From an uncultured Campylobacter sp. (GTDB taxonomy: Bacteria; Campylobacterota; Campylobacteria; Campylobacterales; Campylobacteraceae), in NCBI RefSeq assembly GCF_938030145.1, contig NZ_CALHGM010000044.1, positions 1 through 64,000 on the forward strand: 64,000 nucleotides of DNA, in the 5' to 3' direction. Positions 1 through 10,881 of this stretch are shown here, piece by piece. The position numbers and the translations under genes are program-made. Position 1 is the first letter of the stretch, and every line of letters starts with the position of its first letter. The notes under the pieces were generated by a model. It did not search any database. It was not told where the DNA came from and saw only the letters and a list, made by a program, of their open reading frames with translations.

Positions 1-2276
<2,276 letters not shown>

Positions 2277-2498
2277 AGCATTACTTCCTTGTTAAGGATA
2301 AAATTGATTCTTAATTTTTCACTATGCTTCGTTAAACTTCGCTGCAAACTTCGGTCACATACCATACGTATGCTCCCTCGTCTTTGCTCGTTTGCCTTGC
2401 CTAGCAAAAAATTAGTTCTCAATTCGAAATAGTAAATTTTTACTATACCTTATCAACTTTTGTTTTTATAAAACAAGATCTGACTTTAACGATGAACG

Positions 2499-2687
2499 CG
2501 GTGTTAAATAAGAGATTATAAAAGATATTCGTAATCTACGATTAATCCAAATTAGATTACGAAGTATTTTTGATATGAGGCAAGCAGGCAGGAACGAGTA
2601 AAGCTCCTATGCTACGAGGCTAAAGCTTGTAACGTATTCGCAAGATATTACTATCAAATAACAAAAGCAATCCCTTATTTAACACTG
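2499..2687 (+). other. Nested inverted repeats in the 23S-5S spacer
   Basis: The 23S-5S spacer (about 2277-2685) holds no gene. Near its 3' end a 19-base arm at 2499-2517 matches the reverse complement of 2669-2687 with two mismatches, and the right arm reaches the 5' end of 5S. Inside it, TTCGTAATCTA (2528-2538) pairs perfectly with TAGATTACGAA (2553-2563). This looks like an RNA processing stem for 5S maturation; that role is inferred. Confidence 0.55.
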
Positions 2688-2804
2688 CCTGTGGCTATAC
2701 AGACGAGGAAACGCCTTGCTCCATCTCGAACCAAGAAGCTAAGCTCGTCCTGGCTGATGATACTATCCGTTACTCGGACGGGGAAAGTAGGTCGCTGCAG
2801 GCTT
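2686..2804 (+). rRNA. rrf: 5S ribosomal RNA
   Basis: About 118 bases downstream of 23S. The 5' end TGCCTGTGG pairs with the 3' end CTGCAGGC. The conserved loop CTCCATCTCGAACCAAGAAG and the segment GGGAAAGTAGGTCGC are typical of 5S. The ends are placed by the terminal helix and may be off by one or two bases. Confidence 0.92.
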
Positions 2805-3941
2805 TGTTAAAATTACATAGCTTTCCATACAATTTTCAATTTAAATTCTATTCCGGTGTCTTTGATCTACTGCTTCTTTTAGCCAATAAATATTGCTTGA
2901 TAAATTTAAAATTCCATAGCCTTCTTAGAATTTTAGAATCTTCTGCAAATAACAATTTTAAATCTAACCCTCCGTCACAATACAAAATCTCAAAACTCTG
3001 CATTAAATTTGACTTATATTGAGTGAAAAATGATACGGATTGAAATTTTTCTATAATACTTGCTTGTTCGTATTGCTTTTCCATACTGTCCTGTTGCGTT
3101 TGCTTTTTAACTTCTATGGCGCGATCTTTATTTCTAACCTCTACGAGCCTCATTTATGATTTATCCATTCGTTCGTTTTTTCAATACATTACCGCGCTTT
3201 TATATCTAAATTATAAAGCCGCCGGCACTTATAAGGCTTTCGTATGATTTAAACTATATGCCAAAAAAGCTTGGCAAGTGCTGTTAATTAATATAATGAA
3301 ACGTTCTATAAGCAGATAAAACCCTATTAAAATCAAGCCCAGAAAAGCATGTCCTACAAAAGCAAGCTTATTGATACGGCTAAATTTTATGAAGATTGCT
3401 CGTCTAGCTTTGCACGTAAAGTATCCGTGCCTTTCACAGCACCAGTATCCCGTCGCCATATGCGTATAGCCTCGCACGTAAAAAGTCTCCGTGTGCGGCA
3501 AATCGGGCTAAATTTCATAAGTACCGCCGCTTAGCCTTTTACATGATTTAAATCCAAATCCCGTTTCAATGCTTGCGGTATTAAATTTAATATATCTAGC
3601 TTTATCCTTTTCGGTCTCCAAAGAGAAGCAAAAAAAGCGCTGTTGAATTTAATATATCTAGCTTTATCCGCGCCTATCTGATTTTTAAGACCAAGCTCAA
3701 ATTTAACGTATTTATTTAATAAAACGATCAAAGCAGATAAAATTTCAATATATCCACTTAAATTTTATCTCCCTTTAAGCCCGCTACAAATATAATCCTT
3801 ACCGTATTGCAAGGTAGCGTAATGGCTATAGGTGATATATCTATTCTAAAGTATGACATAGGATAGGTATATAAAAGCGCTAAATGCTAATAGAGACGTT
3901 TTATTTGGCAATACAAATATTTCAACCTCAAAGGACTTTTA
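2805..3941. other. Gene-poor AT-rich region after the rRNA operon
   Basis: About 1.1 kb with no convincing gene. The longest open frame is 101 codons on the minus strand (2848-3153); it has no clear ribosome binding site and overlaps an open frame on the other strand. Homopolymer-rich sequence and short local repeats suggest decayed DNA. The last 100 bases contain the likely promoter of the HhH gene (TATATAAAA near 3869). Confidence 0.5.
3584..3669 (+). repeat. Pair of 24-bp direct repeats
   Basis: The same 24 bases, beginning AATTTAATATATCTAGC and ending TTTATCC, occur at 3584-3607 and 3646-3669 without a mismatch, 62 bases apart. They lie in non-coding sequence. There are too few copies for a CRISPR, and no mobile-element gene is adjacent. 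Confidence 0.7.
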
Positions 3942-4445
3942 ATGAAAAACCTATTTAAATCCGCACTATTTCTATCGCTTCCTGCATTTATGCTAGCAGC
4001 AGTAAATTTAAACACCGCAAGTAAAGAGGAGCTTATGGCGCTTCCGGGCATCGGAGAGGCAAAAGCTCAGGCTATCATAGATTACCGCAAGGATAATAAA
4101 TTTAAAGATATCGAGGATATCAAAAACATCAAAGGCATAGGCGATAAGAGATTTGAGCTTATTAAAGATGATCTTGCCGTAAGCGGACAGACCGATATAA
4201 GCGATCTAAAATCCGTAAAAGCTAAAGCAAATAAAAAAGCTAAAGATACCGTAAAATCTGCTAAAGCTAAGGCAAATACCAAGGCGGAAAAGATGCAAGA
4301 TAAAATGGATGATAGCATGGATAAAGTTATGAACGATGACGGTAAAGTAAAAAGCTCTACGGCTAAGTTGAAAGACGAAGCTAAAGAAGAGGGATCATCT
4401 AAAGCTTCGAGTAGGAAGGTTAAAAAATCTAAGAAAGAACAATAA
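3942..4445 (+). CDS. ComEA-like helix-hairpin-helix protein with basic tail
   Basis: A 167-residue protein. Residues 1-20 are a signal peptide ending LAAVN. Residues 20-80 form a ComEA-type double helix-hairpin-helix DNA-binding domain, with NLNTASKEELMALPGIGEAK followed by IKNIKGIGDKRF. ComEA proteins bind incoming double-stranded DNA in the periplasm during natural transformation. Residues 85-167 are unusual: a Lys/Ala/Asp/Ser-rich, low-complexity basic tail with repeated KAKAN/KAKD units, resembling a histone H1 tail and absent from short ComEA proteins such as the one in C. jejuni. AAAGGA stands just before the ATG. It is monocistronic, with tRNA-Phe downstream in the opposite orientation. 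The DNA-uptake role is inferred from the domain. Confidence 0.85.
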   Translation: MKNLFKSALFLSLPAFMLAAVNLNTASKEELMALPGIGEAKAQAIIDYRKDNKFKDIEDIKNIKGIGDKRFELIKDDLAVSGQTDISDLKSVKAKANKKAKDTVKSAKAKANTKAEKMQDKMDDSMDKVMNDDGKVKSSTAKLKDEAKEEGSSKASSRKVKKSKKEQ

Positions 4446-4775
4446 GAAGGAATATATAAAGACAAAGAAGGAGTGTAAGGTGGGCTTCTCCTTTTATAAG
4501 ATTTTATGAACTTTATAGTTTTATATAGTTGTATTCTTTTCTAATCATTTCTATTGCAAATTTACGAATTTTATAGTTCCTTCTTTATTCTATCTCCCTA
4601 TTATAAATTCTATAAATTCCGTGTGCTTTGAAATTTTAACTTTTGTACTTTTTATCGGCTTTGCTTTCATCTTATTTCGTGTTTGATTTATTAGGTTTTT
4701 AATTATAGGGCCTTTATAACAAGCACCGTCATGTCAACAAAAAGAAGGCAAAGGGAGTGATAAAATATAAAATAG
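4446..4775. other. Non-coding gap between HhH gene and tRNA-Phe
   Basis: About 330 bases without a gene. A weak hairpin, AAGGAG (near 4470) with CTCCTT (near 4490), follows the HhH gene and may help end transcription. Nothing else recognisable. Confidence 0.4.
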
Positions 4776-4851
4776 TGGTGGTTAGAGGCAGAATCGAACT
4801 GCCGACACGCAGATTTTCAGTCTGCTGCTCTACCGACTGAGCTATCCAACC
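4776..4851 (-). tRNA. tRNA-Phe (GAA)
   Basis: Read on the minus strand: GGTTGGATAGCTCAGTCGGT, then the anticodon loop ACTGAAAATCT with anticodon GAA, then the T arm with GTTCGATTC, and an encoded CCA. The acceptor stem GGUUGGA/UCUAACC pairs fully with one G-U. A TAAAAT box near 4873-4878 on the minus strand could be its -10 element. Confidence 0.96.
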
Positions 4852-5390
4852 ACTGAAAAAGAAAAGTAATTTTAGCCATGCAATACTTAAATCTCGGTTA
4901 AAATTCTCGATTCTTGCTAGATTTTTGCATGTTATGCTCGGAAACGGTCAAATTTGCTCAGTTAAAATTTTATAAATTTCAGTAGCGAAAAATATTGCTT
5001 ATGCAGCAATTTACAATAATCAAAAAGGGCTATCGATCTAAAAAGCAAAGTGGTATAAAATTGCCGATTCTGCAAATTGTACGCTTGGTTTTAGGCTGTG
5101 CAAAGTAGATAAATTTGCGTCAAAGAATCGCGGTATCGTTTTAAATTTGCGCGCATAACAGGCGATAGCTTCGATTGATTAAATTTAGCATCGAAAATTG
5201 GCTTTAATTTGGACTTGGCGAAGTATCTTTATAAACATCGCGCTCGGGCTAATAGTGTGACATAGGGATGTTTGCTTCGGAATTGAATTTATTTAGATAT
5301 CCGTGTAGCAGAAGCGTTGAAATTTTAAAATGCGATTGCAAATTGTATTTTAAAAGCCTAGCCCGATCCGACTAGCCCCGATAGATTTGT
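4852..5390. other. Non-coding region between murD 3' end and tRNA-Phe
   Basis: About 540 AT-rich bases with no open frame of note. It lies downstream of murD and upstream of tRNA-Phe, both read on the minus strand. I see nothing further to annotate. Confidence 0.4.
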
Positions 5391-6869
5391 TTATCCGAGT
5401 TGTGCGACTTGTTTTTTAAATAGCTCGCCGCGTTGCGCGTAGCTTTTAAATTGATCCAAACTGGCACATGCAGGGCTTAGCAGCGCTATTTCGCTTGCAG
5501 AATACATGGAATTTTTAAAATTTTCGAAATTTTTAGAATTCTGCGAATTCCGAGTTTCACCGTCGTTTGCGCGGCGTTTCGTCAAAGAGGCGTTGTCGCT
5601 TGCAGCAGATGAGCCGCCGCCTTCATATGGCGTATTTTCGCCGATCTTTGCGTTTTCTTTCGCCTTGCCGCCGTTGCATCTGCCATTCGCGCTTAAATTT
5701 TGTACTTTCAATTCGCTTGCGCCGCTTTTTTCAAAATCCGCGCCTCGGTACCGCTTCGAAATTTCGCTCACCGCCGTTTGTAAAATTTCGCAGCGCACGC
5801 AAGGAAGTCCGTATTCGTCACATAAAAACATGATTTTATCGGTATTTGAGCCGATCGCGTAAATTTGCAGATCGTATTTTTTAAACTCCGCAAAAAGCGG
5901 GTGCAGATCCACGCCTTTATCGTCGCCGCCGAGGATCAGATGTATTTTGCGTCCCGCGTATCGCTTCAGCGCCTGCGCGCATGCATCGATGTTGGTGGCC
6001 TTCGTGTCATTGACCCAGACCCTTCCGCGCGCGTCGGTAAATTCTTCGAGCTTGTTGCCCTCGATCACAAAGTCATTCAGTCGCATGGCGTCGTATCTGT
6101 CGAATAAAATTTTCTCCACGCACAGCGCCAAAAGCGCGTCGATCAAAAAAGGGGTGCGGAATTTTATCTCGCCCAGATCGATGCCGAATTTTTGCGCCAG
6201 ATCCGCTTCGCCCTCATAGCAGATCACGCGAGCCAGGCTATTTTGCGCGGCGGCGGAGCTTTCGTAGGCGCGCGGGATCAGCGCCACGGAGCCTTCGCGC
6301 ATCACTAGCAGCGGCGAGAGTTTGGCGCGCTCATACTCCGCGAAATCCCCGTGCCAGCTGAGATGATCGGGCGTGATCGCAAGCAGCACGTAGATGTCGG
6401 GGCGCGCATGCTTGGTGTAGTGCAGCGTAAACGAGCTCGTCTCCAGCACCCAAATTTTGGCACTTTTATCAAGTTTTGCAAGCGGAACGCCCACGTTACC
6501 GCCCATTTGCGAGCCGTATCGCTCGAGTAGGTGCTGCATCATCTTTGTCGTCGTGGTCTTGCCGTTCGTGCCGCTGATCCAAATTTTAAGGCCTTCGTAG
6601 TCGCCAAAATAATCGTATTCGCTGATTAAATTTCGTGCCTTTCGCACCAGCTCGTGATGTGGCGGAAAGCCAGGACTTGGGATTTCAAGCTCGCTTGCGG
6701 CGGGATCGAACTCGCTCGGGTTTAAAAGCACGTTGCCGAACTCGTCCAGCTTAGGCGTGCCCGAAGAAATTTCAAATTTATCGTCGTAGATCTCCCAGCC
6801 GCCTTCGTCGCGGCAGTGCTCGGCGATCGCTTTGGTCGTAAGTCCGTAGCCAAATAGCGATTTTTTCAT
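5391..6869 (-). CDS. murD: UDP-N-acetylmuramoylalanine--D-glutamate ligase
   Basis: Cytoplasmic Mur ligase adding D-glutamate to UDP-MurNAc-L-Ala in peptidoglycan synthesis. The ATP loop SGTNGKTTTTKMM, the segment ITPDHLSWHG and the C-terminal LLSPACASLDQFKSY are all present. The start at 6869 (MKKSLFGYGL) is chosen because GGGGAGGA lies just upstream and the ATG overlaps the stop of the preceding small ORF (ATGA); an in-frame ATG at 6890 is possible but less likely. The protein has 492 residues. About 79 of them (roughly 376-454) are a low-complexity, Asn/Ser/Gly-rich insert between two conserved parts of the C-terminal domain. Without it the length would be normal for the family. Confidence 0.95.
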   Translation of the reverse strand: MKKSLFGYGLTTKAIAEHCRDEGGWEIYDDKFEISSGTPKLDEFGNVLLNPSEFDPAASELEIPSPGFPPHHELVRKARNLISEYDYFGDYEGLKIWISGTNGKTTTTKMMQHLLERYGSQMGGNVGVPLAKLDKSAKIWVLETSSFTLHYTKHARPDIYVLLAITPDHLSWHGDFAEYERAKLSPLLVMREGSVALIPRAYESSAAAQNSLARVICYEGEADLAQKFGIDLGEIKFRTPFLIDALLALCVEKILFDRYDAMRLNDFVIEGNKLEEFTDARGRVWVNDTKATNIDACAQALKRYAGRKIHLILGGDDKGVDLHPLFAEFKKYDLQIYAIGSNTDKIMFLCDEYGLPCVRCEILQTAVSEISKRYRGADFEKSGASELKVQNLSANGRCNGGKAKENAKIGENTPYEGGGSSAASDNASLTKRRANDGETRNSQNSKNFENFKNSMYSASEIALLSPACASLDQFKSYAQRGELFKKQVAQLG

Positions 6870-6982
6870 TTTCCTCCCCTTTCGCCCCATAAAATTTGAG
6901 TTATCTCATCCGCGCTAAGCTCGGCAATTTCGCCGTATATTCCGCGCGCCGTTTCGAAGTCGGGCTTGATCTGTGCTCGCAT
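6866..6982 (-). CDS. Small unknown protein between mraY and murD
   Basis: A 38-residue open frame, MRAQIKPDFETARGIYGEIA followed by an acidic stretch ELSADEI and ending GERGGK. The ATG comes one base after the mraY stop (TAAAATG) and its TGA overlaps the murD ATG (ATGA). It therefore fills the gap between the two genes exactly, in the arrangement expected for translational coupling. I recognise no family. It is hydrophilic with no membrane segment. It may be a real small protein of the cell-wall operon or merely a coupling frame that keeps ribosomes on the mRNA into murD. Confidence 0.55.
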   Translation of the reverse strand: MRAQIKPDFETARGIYGEIAELSADEITQILWGERGGK

Positions 6983-6983
6983 T

Positions 6984-8048
6984 TTATCTCAGTTTCAGCG
7001 ACGTCAGCGCTATGATATTTGCGATCAGCGCGATGATCCAAAAGCGGATGATGATTTTGTTCTCGACCCAGCCTTTAAGCTCAAAATGGTGGTGTATCGG
7101 CGCCATCAGGAAAATTCTGCGTTTGAAAATTTTAAAGCTGCCCACTTGCAAGATCACGCTGAGCGTCTCGATGACGAAGACGAAGCCGATCATTATGAGT
7201 AAAATTTCATTTTTCGTGATAACCGCGCAGTATCCTAAAAACGCGCCCACGCTGAGGCTGCCGCTGTCGCCCATAAAGACTTCGGCGGGATAGCAGTTGA
7301 ACCACAAAAACCCAAGCAGCGCGCCGATGAGCGCCGAGACGATGATGCAGACCTCGCCCGCGCCCGCGACGCGCGGTAGCAAGAGATATTGCGAGTAGAT
7401 CGCGTGCCCGCACAGATAGGCAAATACGCCCAAGCTGCATAGCGAAAACACCGACGGAATGGTTGCCAGCCCGTCTAGCCCGTCGGTTAAATTTACCGCG
7501 TTTGAGCTCGCGCTTATCACGATCGTCCAAAACAGCGGCGCGAAGATCCATAAATTTAGCAGAGGGTATTTGAAAAACGGCACGAAAAATTCCCCGCCCA
7601 GGTCGCTAAAAGCATAAAGCGTAGCTCCGATCAGAAAAGCCAAGAAATTTTGCAGTGCAAATTTAGCCCGTGCGCTAAGACCTGCGTGGTTTTGGCGGCC
7701 TAAAATTTTAGAGATATCGTCCTTAAAGCCTATGTATCCAAAGCCCACCAAACAAAGCAGTCCGCAGAGCACGAAGACGTTGTTTAGCTTGGCGCACAGC
7801 AGGCTAGCAAGCACCGCGGCGGTAACGAAAACGAGCCCGCCCATCGTCGGGGTTTTGCTCTTTTTCTGATGGTTTTGCGGCGCGAGCTCGTAGATGGGCT
7901 GCGCGGCGTGTCTAGCTTGCGCCCAGCGGATAAACCGCGGCATAGCCCAGACCGAAAAACAAAAAGCGATAAAAAACGCAAGTCCTGCGCGCGCGGTGAT
8001 GTATTGGAAAAAATTTATATTCGTGAGATGGTAGAGATAATAAAACAA
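6984..8048 (-). CDS. mraY: Phospho-N-acetylmuramoyl-pentapeptide transferase
   Basis: Integral membrane enzyme that joins UDP-MurNAc-pentapeptide to undecaprenyl phosphate, giving lipid I. At 354 residues it has the usual length, with about ten membrane segments. Family signatures: KSKTPTMGG near 63, FKDDISK near 108, NLTDGLDGLA near 186, GDSGSLSVGA near 260, and the cytoplasmic MAPIHHHFELKGW near 318. It is first in a minus-strand operon with the 38-codon ORF and murD, the same mraY-murD order as in C. jejuni. Transcription diverges from gpmI across a 198-base region. Confidence 0.97.
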   Translation of the reverse strand: MFYYLYHLTNINFFQYITARAGLAFFIAFCFSVWAMPRFIRWAQARHAAQPIYELAPQNHQKKSKTPTMGGLVFVTAAVLASLLCAKLNNVFVLCGLLCLVGFGYIGFKDDISKILGRQNHAGLSARAKFALQNFLAFLIGATLYAFSDLGGEFFVPFFKYPLLNLWIFAPLFWTIVISASSNAVNLTDGLDGLATIPSVFSLCSLGVFAYLCGHAIYSQYLLLPRVAGAGEVCIIVSALIGALLGFLWFNCYPAEVFMGDSGSLSVGAFLGYCAVITKNEILLIMIGFVFVIETLSVILQVGSFKIFKRRIFLMAPIHHHFELKGWVENKIIIRFWIIALIANIIALTSLKLR

Positions 8049-8162
8049 AGTTTGCCTTTTAAATTTTATGAAATTTTATATGAAAACGCGCATTTTAGTA
8101 TAAAAGAGGTAAAATTTAGCTTTTAGGGCGGACGAAATTTTGTCGCATTTGCTAAAAGAAAG

Positions 8163-8168
8163 TATAAT
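8163..8168 (+). promoter_or_regulatory. -10 box of the gpmI promoter
   Basis: TATAAT in AAAGTATAATGC. As is usual in Campylobacter there is no clear -35, but the upstream DNA is AT-rich. It lies about 80 bases before the gpmI ATG. Confidence 0.55.
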
Positions 8169-8185
8169 GCCGCTCGTAAAAACAG

Positions 8186-8219
8186 CGCCGCAGACCTGCC
8201 TCAAAAGGCCTGCGCGGCG
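8186..8219 (+). promoter_or_regulatory. Hairpin in the gpmI 5' leader
   Basis: CGCCGCAG at 8186-8193 can pair with CTGCGCGGCG at 8210-8219, with a two-base bulge, and the inner GCCT-CAAA-AGGC forms a tight tip. It sits between the -10 box and the start codon and lacks a T-run, so it is not an ordinary terminator. A regulatory role is inferred only. Confidence 0.4.
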
Positions 8220-8246
8220 AAATTTAGACGAAATTTAGGAGCCAAA

Positions 8247-9713
8247 ATGGGGCAAAAGACGATTTTACTCATCACCGACGGCATCGGCTTTAATGCGAGC
8301 GATAAATTTAACGCGTTCTCAAATGCTAAAAAGCCCGCCTACGATTATCTTTTTAAAAATGTGCCCAATACGCTGCTGCACACCTCGGGGCTTGCTGTGG
8401 GCTTGCCGCAGGGACAGATGGGAAACAGCGAAGTGGGGCACATGACGATCGGAAGCGGTAGAATTCTGTATCAAAACCTAGTCAAAATTGATCGCGCGAT
8501 CGATGAGGGCTCGCTTGAGAAAAACGAAGCACTGCAAAGCCTGCTTTCAAAGTGCCGCAGGCTGCACGTCATAGGGCTTTACAGCGACGGCGGCGTGCAT
8601 TCGCATCTACGCCATTTCGACGCGATCTGTGAGATAGCGCAGAATACGGGTTGCGAGACATGGGCGCACGCTATCACCGACGGACGCGATGTTTCGCCGA
8701 GCAGCGGAGCGGAATTTTTAAAGCATTTGGAGGCTAAATTTAAAGTTGCTAGCGTGTGCGGGCGCTTTTACGCAATGGATCGCGACAAGCGCTTTGACCG
8801 CGTGAAGCGTGCTTACGACGTGCTTATGGGCGAAACGGCGCCGCTTGAAATTTCGCCTAGCGAGTATGTGCTGCAAAGCTACGAGCACGGCGTGAGCGAC
8901 GAGTTTATCGAGCCCGCGAGCTTTAACGGCTTTAGCGGTATCGGCGCGGATGACGGAGTGATTTTTATAAATTTTAGAAACGATCGCGCTAGAGAGCTTT
9001 GCGCGGCTTTAGGCGATGAGAATTTCGGCGAATTTGAGCGAAAGCTCGTCGTGCAAAATTTAATCACGATGAGCGAATACGACGCGAGCTTTAAATTTCC
9101 TCTGCTTTTTGAGAAGCCCGTGCTTAAAAACACGCTTTGCGAAGTGATCGCGGAAGCCGGTCTTACGCAACTTCACACCGCCGAGACCGAAAAATACGCC
9201 CACGTGACATTTTTCTTTAACGGCGGCGTCGAGGAGCCGCTGCCGAACGAAACTCGCGTGCTGATACCAAGCCCGAAAGTAAAAACCTACGACGAGCAGC
9301 CGCAGATGAGCGCGCCTGCGGTGTGCAATGCGGTGATCTGCGGTATCGAAGCGGGGATTGATTTCATCGTCGTAAATTTCGCAAATGGCGATATGGTCGG
9401 CCACACGGGCAATTACGACGCCGCGGTGAAGGCGGTCGAGGCGGTGGATGAGTGTATCGGTAAAATTTTAAGCGCGGCGAGGGCGCACGATTACGCCTAT
9501 GTCCAGATCAGCGATCACGGCAACTGCGAAGCGATGCGAGATGCGGACGGCGAAATTTTAACCAACCACACGACCTTTGACGTATTTTGCTTCGTGCTAG
9601 GACGCGACGTGCGCGAGCTAAAAAGCGGACTTGGGCTTAGCAACGTCGCAGCGACCGTGCTAAAGCTAGTGGGGTTGCCGAAGCCCGCGGAGATGGACGA
9701 GGCGCTATTTTGA
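8247..9713 (+). CDS. gpmI: Phosphoglycerate mutase, cofactor-independent
   Basis: Interconverts 3- and 2-phosphoglycerate in lower glycolysis and gluconeogenesis, as a Mn-dependent alkaline-phosphatase-superfamily enzyme. Metal and catalytic motifs: ITDGIG at residue 10, GQMGNSEVGHM with the phosphorylated Ser at 61, DGRDVSPSS, NFRNDRARE, NFANGDMVGHTGN and SDHGNCE. Length 488 is normal. GGAG stands five bases before the ATG. It is the first plus-strand gene diverging from mraY and is followed by fabG, the gene order also found in C. jejuni. Confidence 0.97.
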   Translation: MGQKTILLITDGIGFNASDKFNAFSNAKKPAYDYLFKNVPNTLLHTSGLAVGLPQGQMGNSEVGHMTIGSGRILYQNLVKIDRAIDEGSLEKNEALQSLLSKCRRLHVIGLYSDGGVHSHLRHFDAICEIAQNTGCETWAHAITDGRDVSPSSGAEFLKHLEAKFKVASVCGRFYAMDRDKRFDRVKRAYDVLMGETAPLEISPSEYVLQSYEHGVSDEFIEPASFNGFSGIGADDGVIFINFRNDRARELCAALGDENFGEFERKLVVQNLITMSEYDASFKFPLLFEKPVLKNTLCEVIAEAGLTQLHTAETEKYAHVTFFFNGGVEEPLPNETRVLIPSPKVKTYDEQPQMSAPAVCNAVICGIEAGIDFIVVNFANGDMVGHTGNYDAAVKAVEAVDECIGKILSAARAHDYAYVQISDHGNCEAMRDADGEILTNHTTFDVFCFVLGRDVRELKSGLGLSNVAATVLKLVGLPKPAEMDEALF

Positions 9714-9814
9714 AATTTCAACGGCGTGGGTCGCGAGTAGATTTAAACTGCTAAAATTTAGGTAAATTTGGATAAATTTACGCTAGAGATTAAAATTTTA
9801 ATAAAAGGACAAGT

Positions 9815-10558
9815 ATGAAATTTAGCGGAAAAAACGTTTTAATCACGGGCGCGAGCCGCGGTATCGGCGCGCAGATTGCAAGGACTTTGGCTGGCTATGG
9901 GCTTAAGGTGTGGATCAATTATCGCTCAAAGCCCGAGATAGCCGACGCGCTGCTAGAGGAGATCCGCGCAAACGGCGGAGAGGGCGCCGTGATAAAATTT
10001 GACGCGACGAACGAGGCGGAATTTAGCGAGGCGATTGCCCTGATCGCGCAAAGTGACGGCGAGCTAAGCTATCTCGTAAATAACGCGGGCGTCACGAACG
10101 ACAAGCTCGCGCTTAGGATGAAGTTGGAAGACTTCATGGGCGTGATCGAAGCAAATTTAAGCAGCGCCTTCATTGGCTGCCGTGAAGCTTTAAAGCTAAT
10201 GAGCAAAAAGCGCTTCGGCGCGGTCGTAAACATCGCCTCGATCGTCGGCGAAATGGGCAACGCGGGGCAGGTCAATTACAGCGCGAGCAAGGGCGGAATG
10301 ATCGCAATGAGCAAGAGCTTTGCAAAAGAGGGCGCAGCGCGCGGCATCCGCTTTAATTGCGTAACGCCCGGTTTCATCGCTACGGATATGACTGACGCGC
10401 TAAGCGACGACGTAAAAGCAAGCTACGAAGCGAGCATCCCGCTTAAGCGCATGGGAAGCACGAGCGACGTCGCCGAAGGAGTTGCGTTTTTGCTTAGCGA
10501 CGGAGCGAGCTACATCACCGGAGAGTCGCTTAAAATCAACGGCGGGCTCTATATGTAG
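9815..10558 (+). CDS. fabG: 3-oxoacyl-ACP reductase
   Basis: Short-chain dehydrogenase that reduces 3-oxoacyl-ACP with NADPH in fatty acid elongation. It has the nucleotide-binding TGASRGIG (residues 11-18), NNAGVTNDKL, the catalytic Ser in NIASIVGEMG and the YSASKGG pair Tyr-x3-Lys. At 247 residues it has the standard length. AAAAGGA precedes the ATG. It is followed by acpP and fabF, so the fatty-acid assignment is stronger than for a generic dehydrogenase. Confidence 0.95.
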   Translation: MKFSGKNVLITGASRGIGAQIARTLAGYGLKVWINYRSKPEIADALLEEIRANGGEGAVIKFDATNEAEFSEAIALIAQSDGELSYLVNNAGVTNDKLALRMKLEDFMGVIEANLSSAFIGCREALKLMSKKRFGAVVNIASIVGEMGNAGQVNYSASKGGMIAMSKSFAKEGAARGIRFNCVTPGFIATDMTDALSDDVKASYEASIPLKRMGSTSDVAEGVAFLLSDGASYITGESLKINGGLYM

Positions 10559-10626
10559 CGTTAAATAGCGGAATTTAAGGTTAAATATTATAGAATTACG
10601 CGGTATTTTTTTAAAGGAGTGCTAAA

Positions 10627-10863
10627 ATGGCAGTATTTGAAGATGTAAGAGACGTAGTTGTAGAACAACTAAGCGTTAGCCCGGATCAGGTTAAACTTGA
10701 TTCGAAAATTATCGAGGATTTGGGTGCGGACTCTCTTGACGTAGTTGAGCTAGTAATGGCTTTAGAGGAGAAATTCGGTATCGAGATCCCTGATAGTGAG
10801 TCTGAAAAATTAGTAAGCATTAAAGACGTAGTAGATTATATAGAAAATTTGCCTAAGAAATAA
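10627..10863 (+). CDS. acpP: Acyl carrier protein
   Basis: A small acidic carrier of 78 residues. The phosphopantetheine attachment site is Ser36 in LGADSLDVVELVMALEE. It carries growing acyl chains for FabG, FabF and FabI. AAAGGAG stands five bases before the ATG. A TATTATAGAAT stretch near 10587 is a possible separate promoter, reasonable for a highly expressed protein. The sequence is more AT-rich than its neighbours, as expected for highly expressed genes here. Confidence 0.98.
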   Translation: MAVFEDVRDVVVEQLSVSPDQVKLDSKIIEDLGADSLDVVELVMALEEKFGIEIPDSESEKLVSIKDVVDYIENLPKK

Positions 10864-10881
10864 AATTTTAAGGAAGCGGTT

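Noticed and set aside
2848..3153. 101-codon minus-strand frame after 5S
   Set aside because: No clear ribosome binding site, AT-rich, overlaps a plus-strand frame and no recognisable domain. Kept only as a mention in the gene-poor region.
3229..3501. 90-codon minus-strand frame
   Set aside because: No ribosome binding site or recognisable domain; composition looks random.
3584..3669. Direct repeats as a CRISPR or mobile-element footprint
   Set aside because: Only two copies, no cas or transposase gene and no second spacer.
6870..6890. Upstream start of MurD
   Set aside because: The seven extra codons overlap the GGGGAGGA ribosome binding site of the start at 6869.
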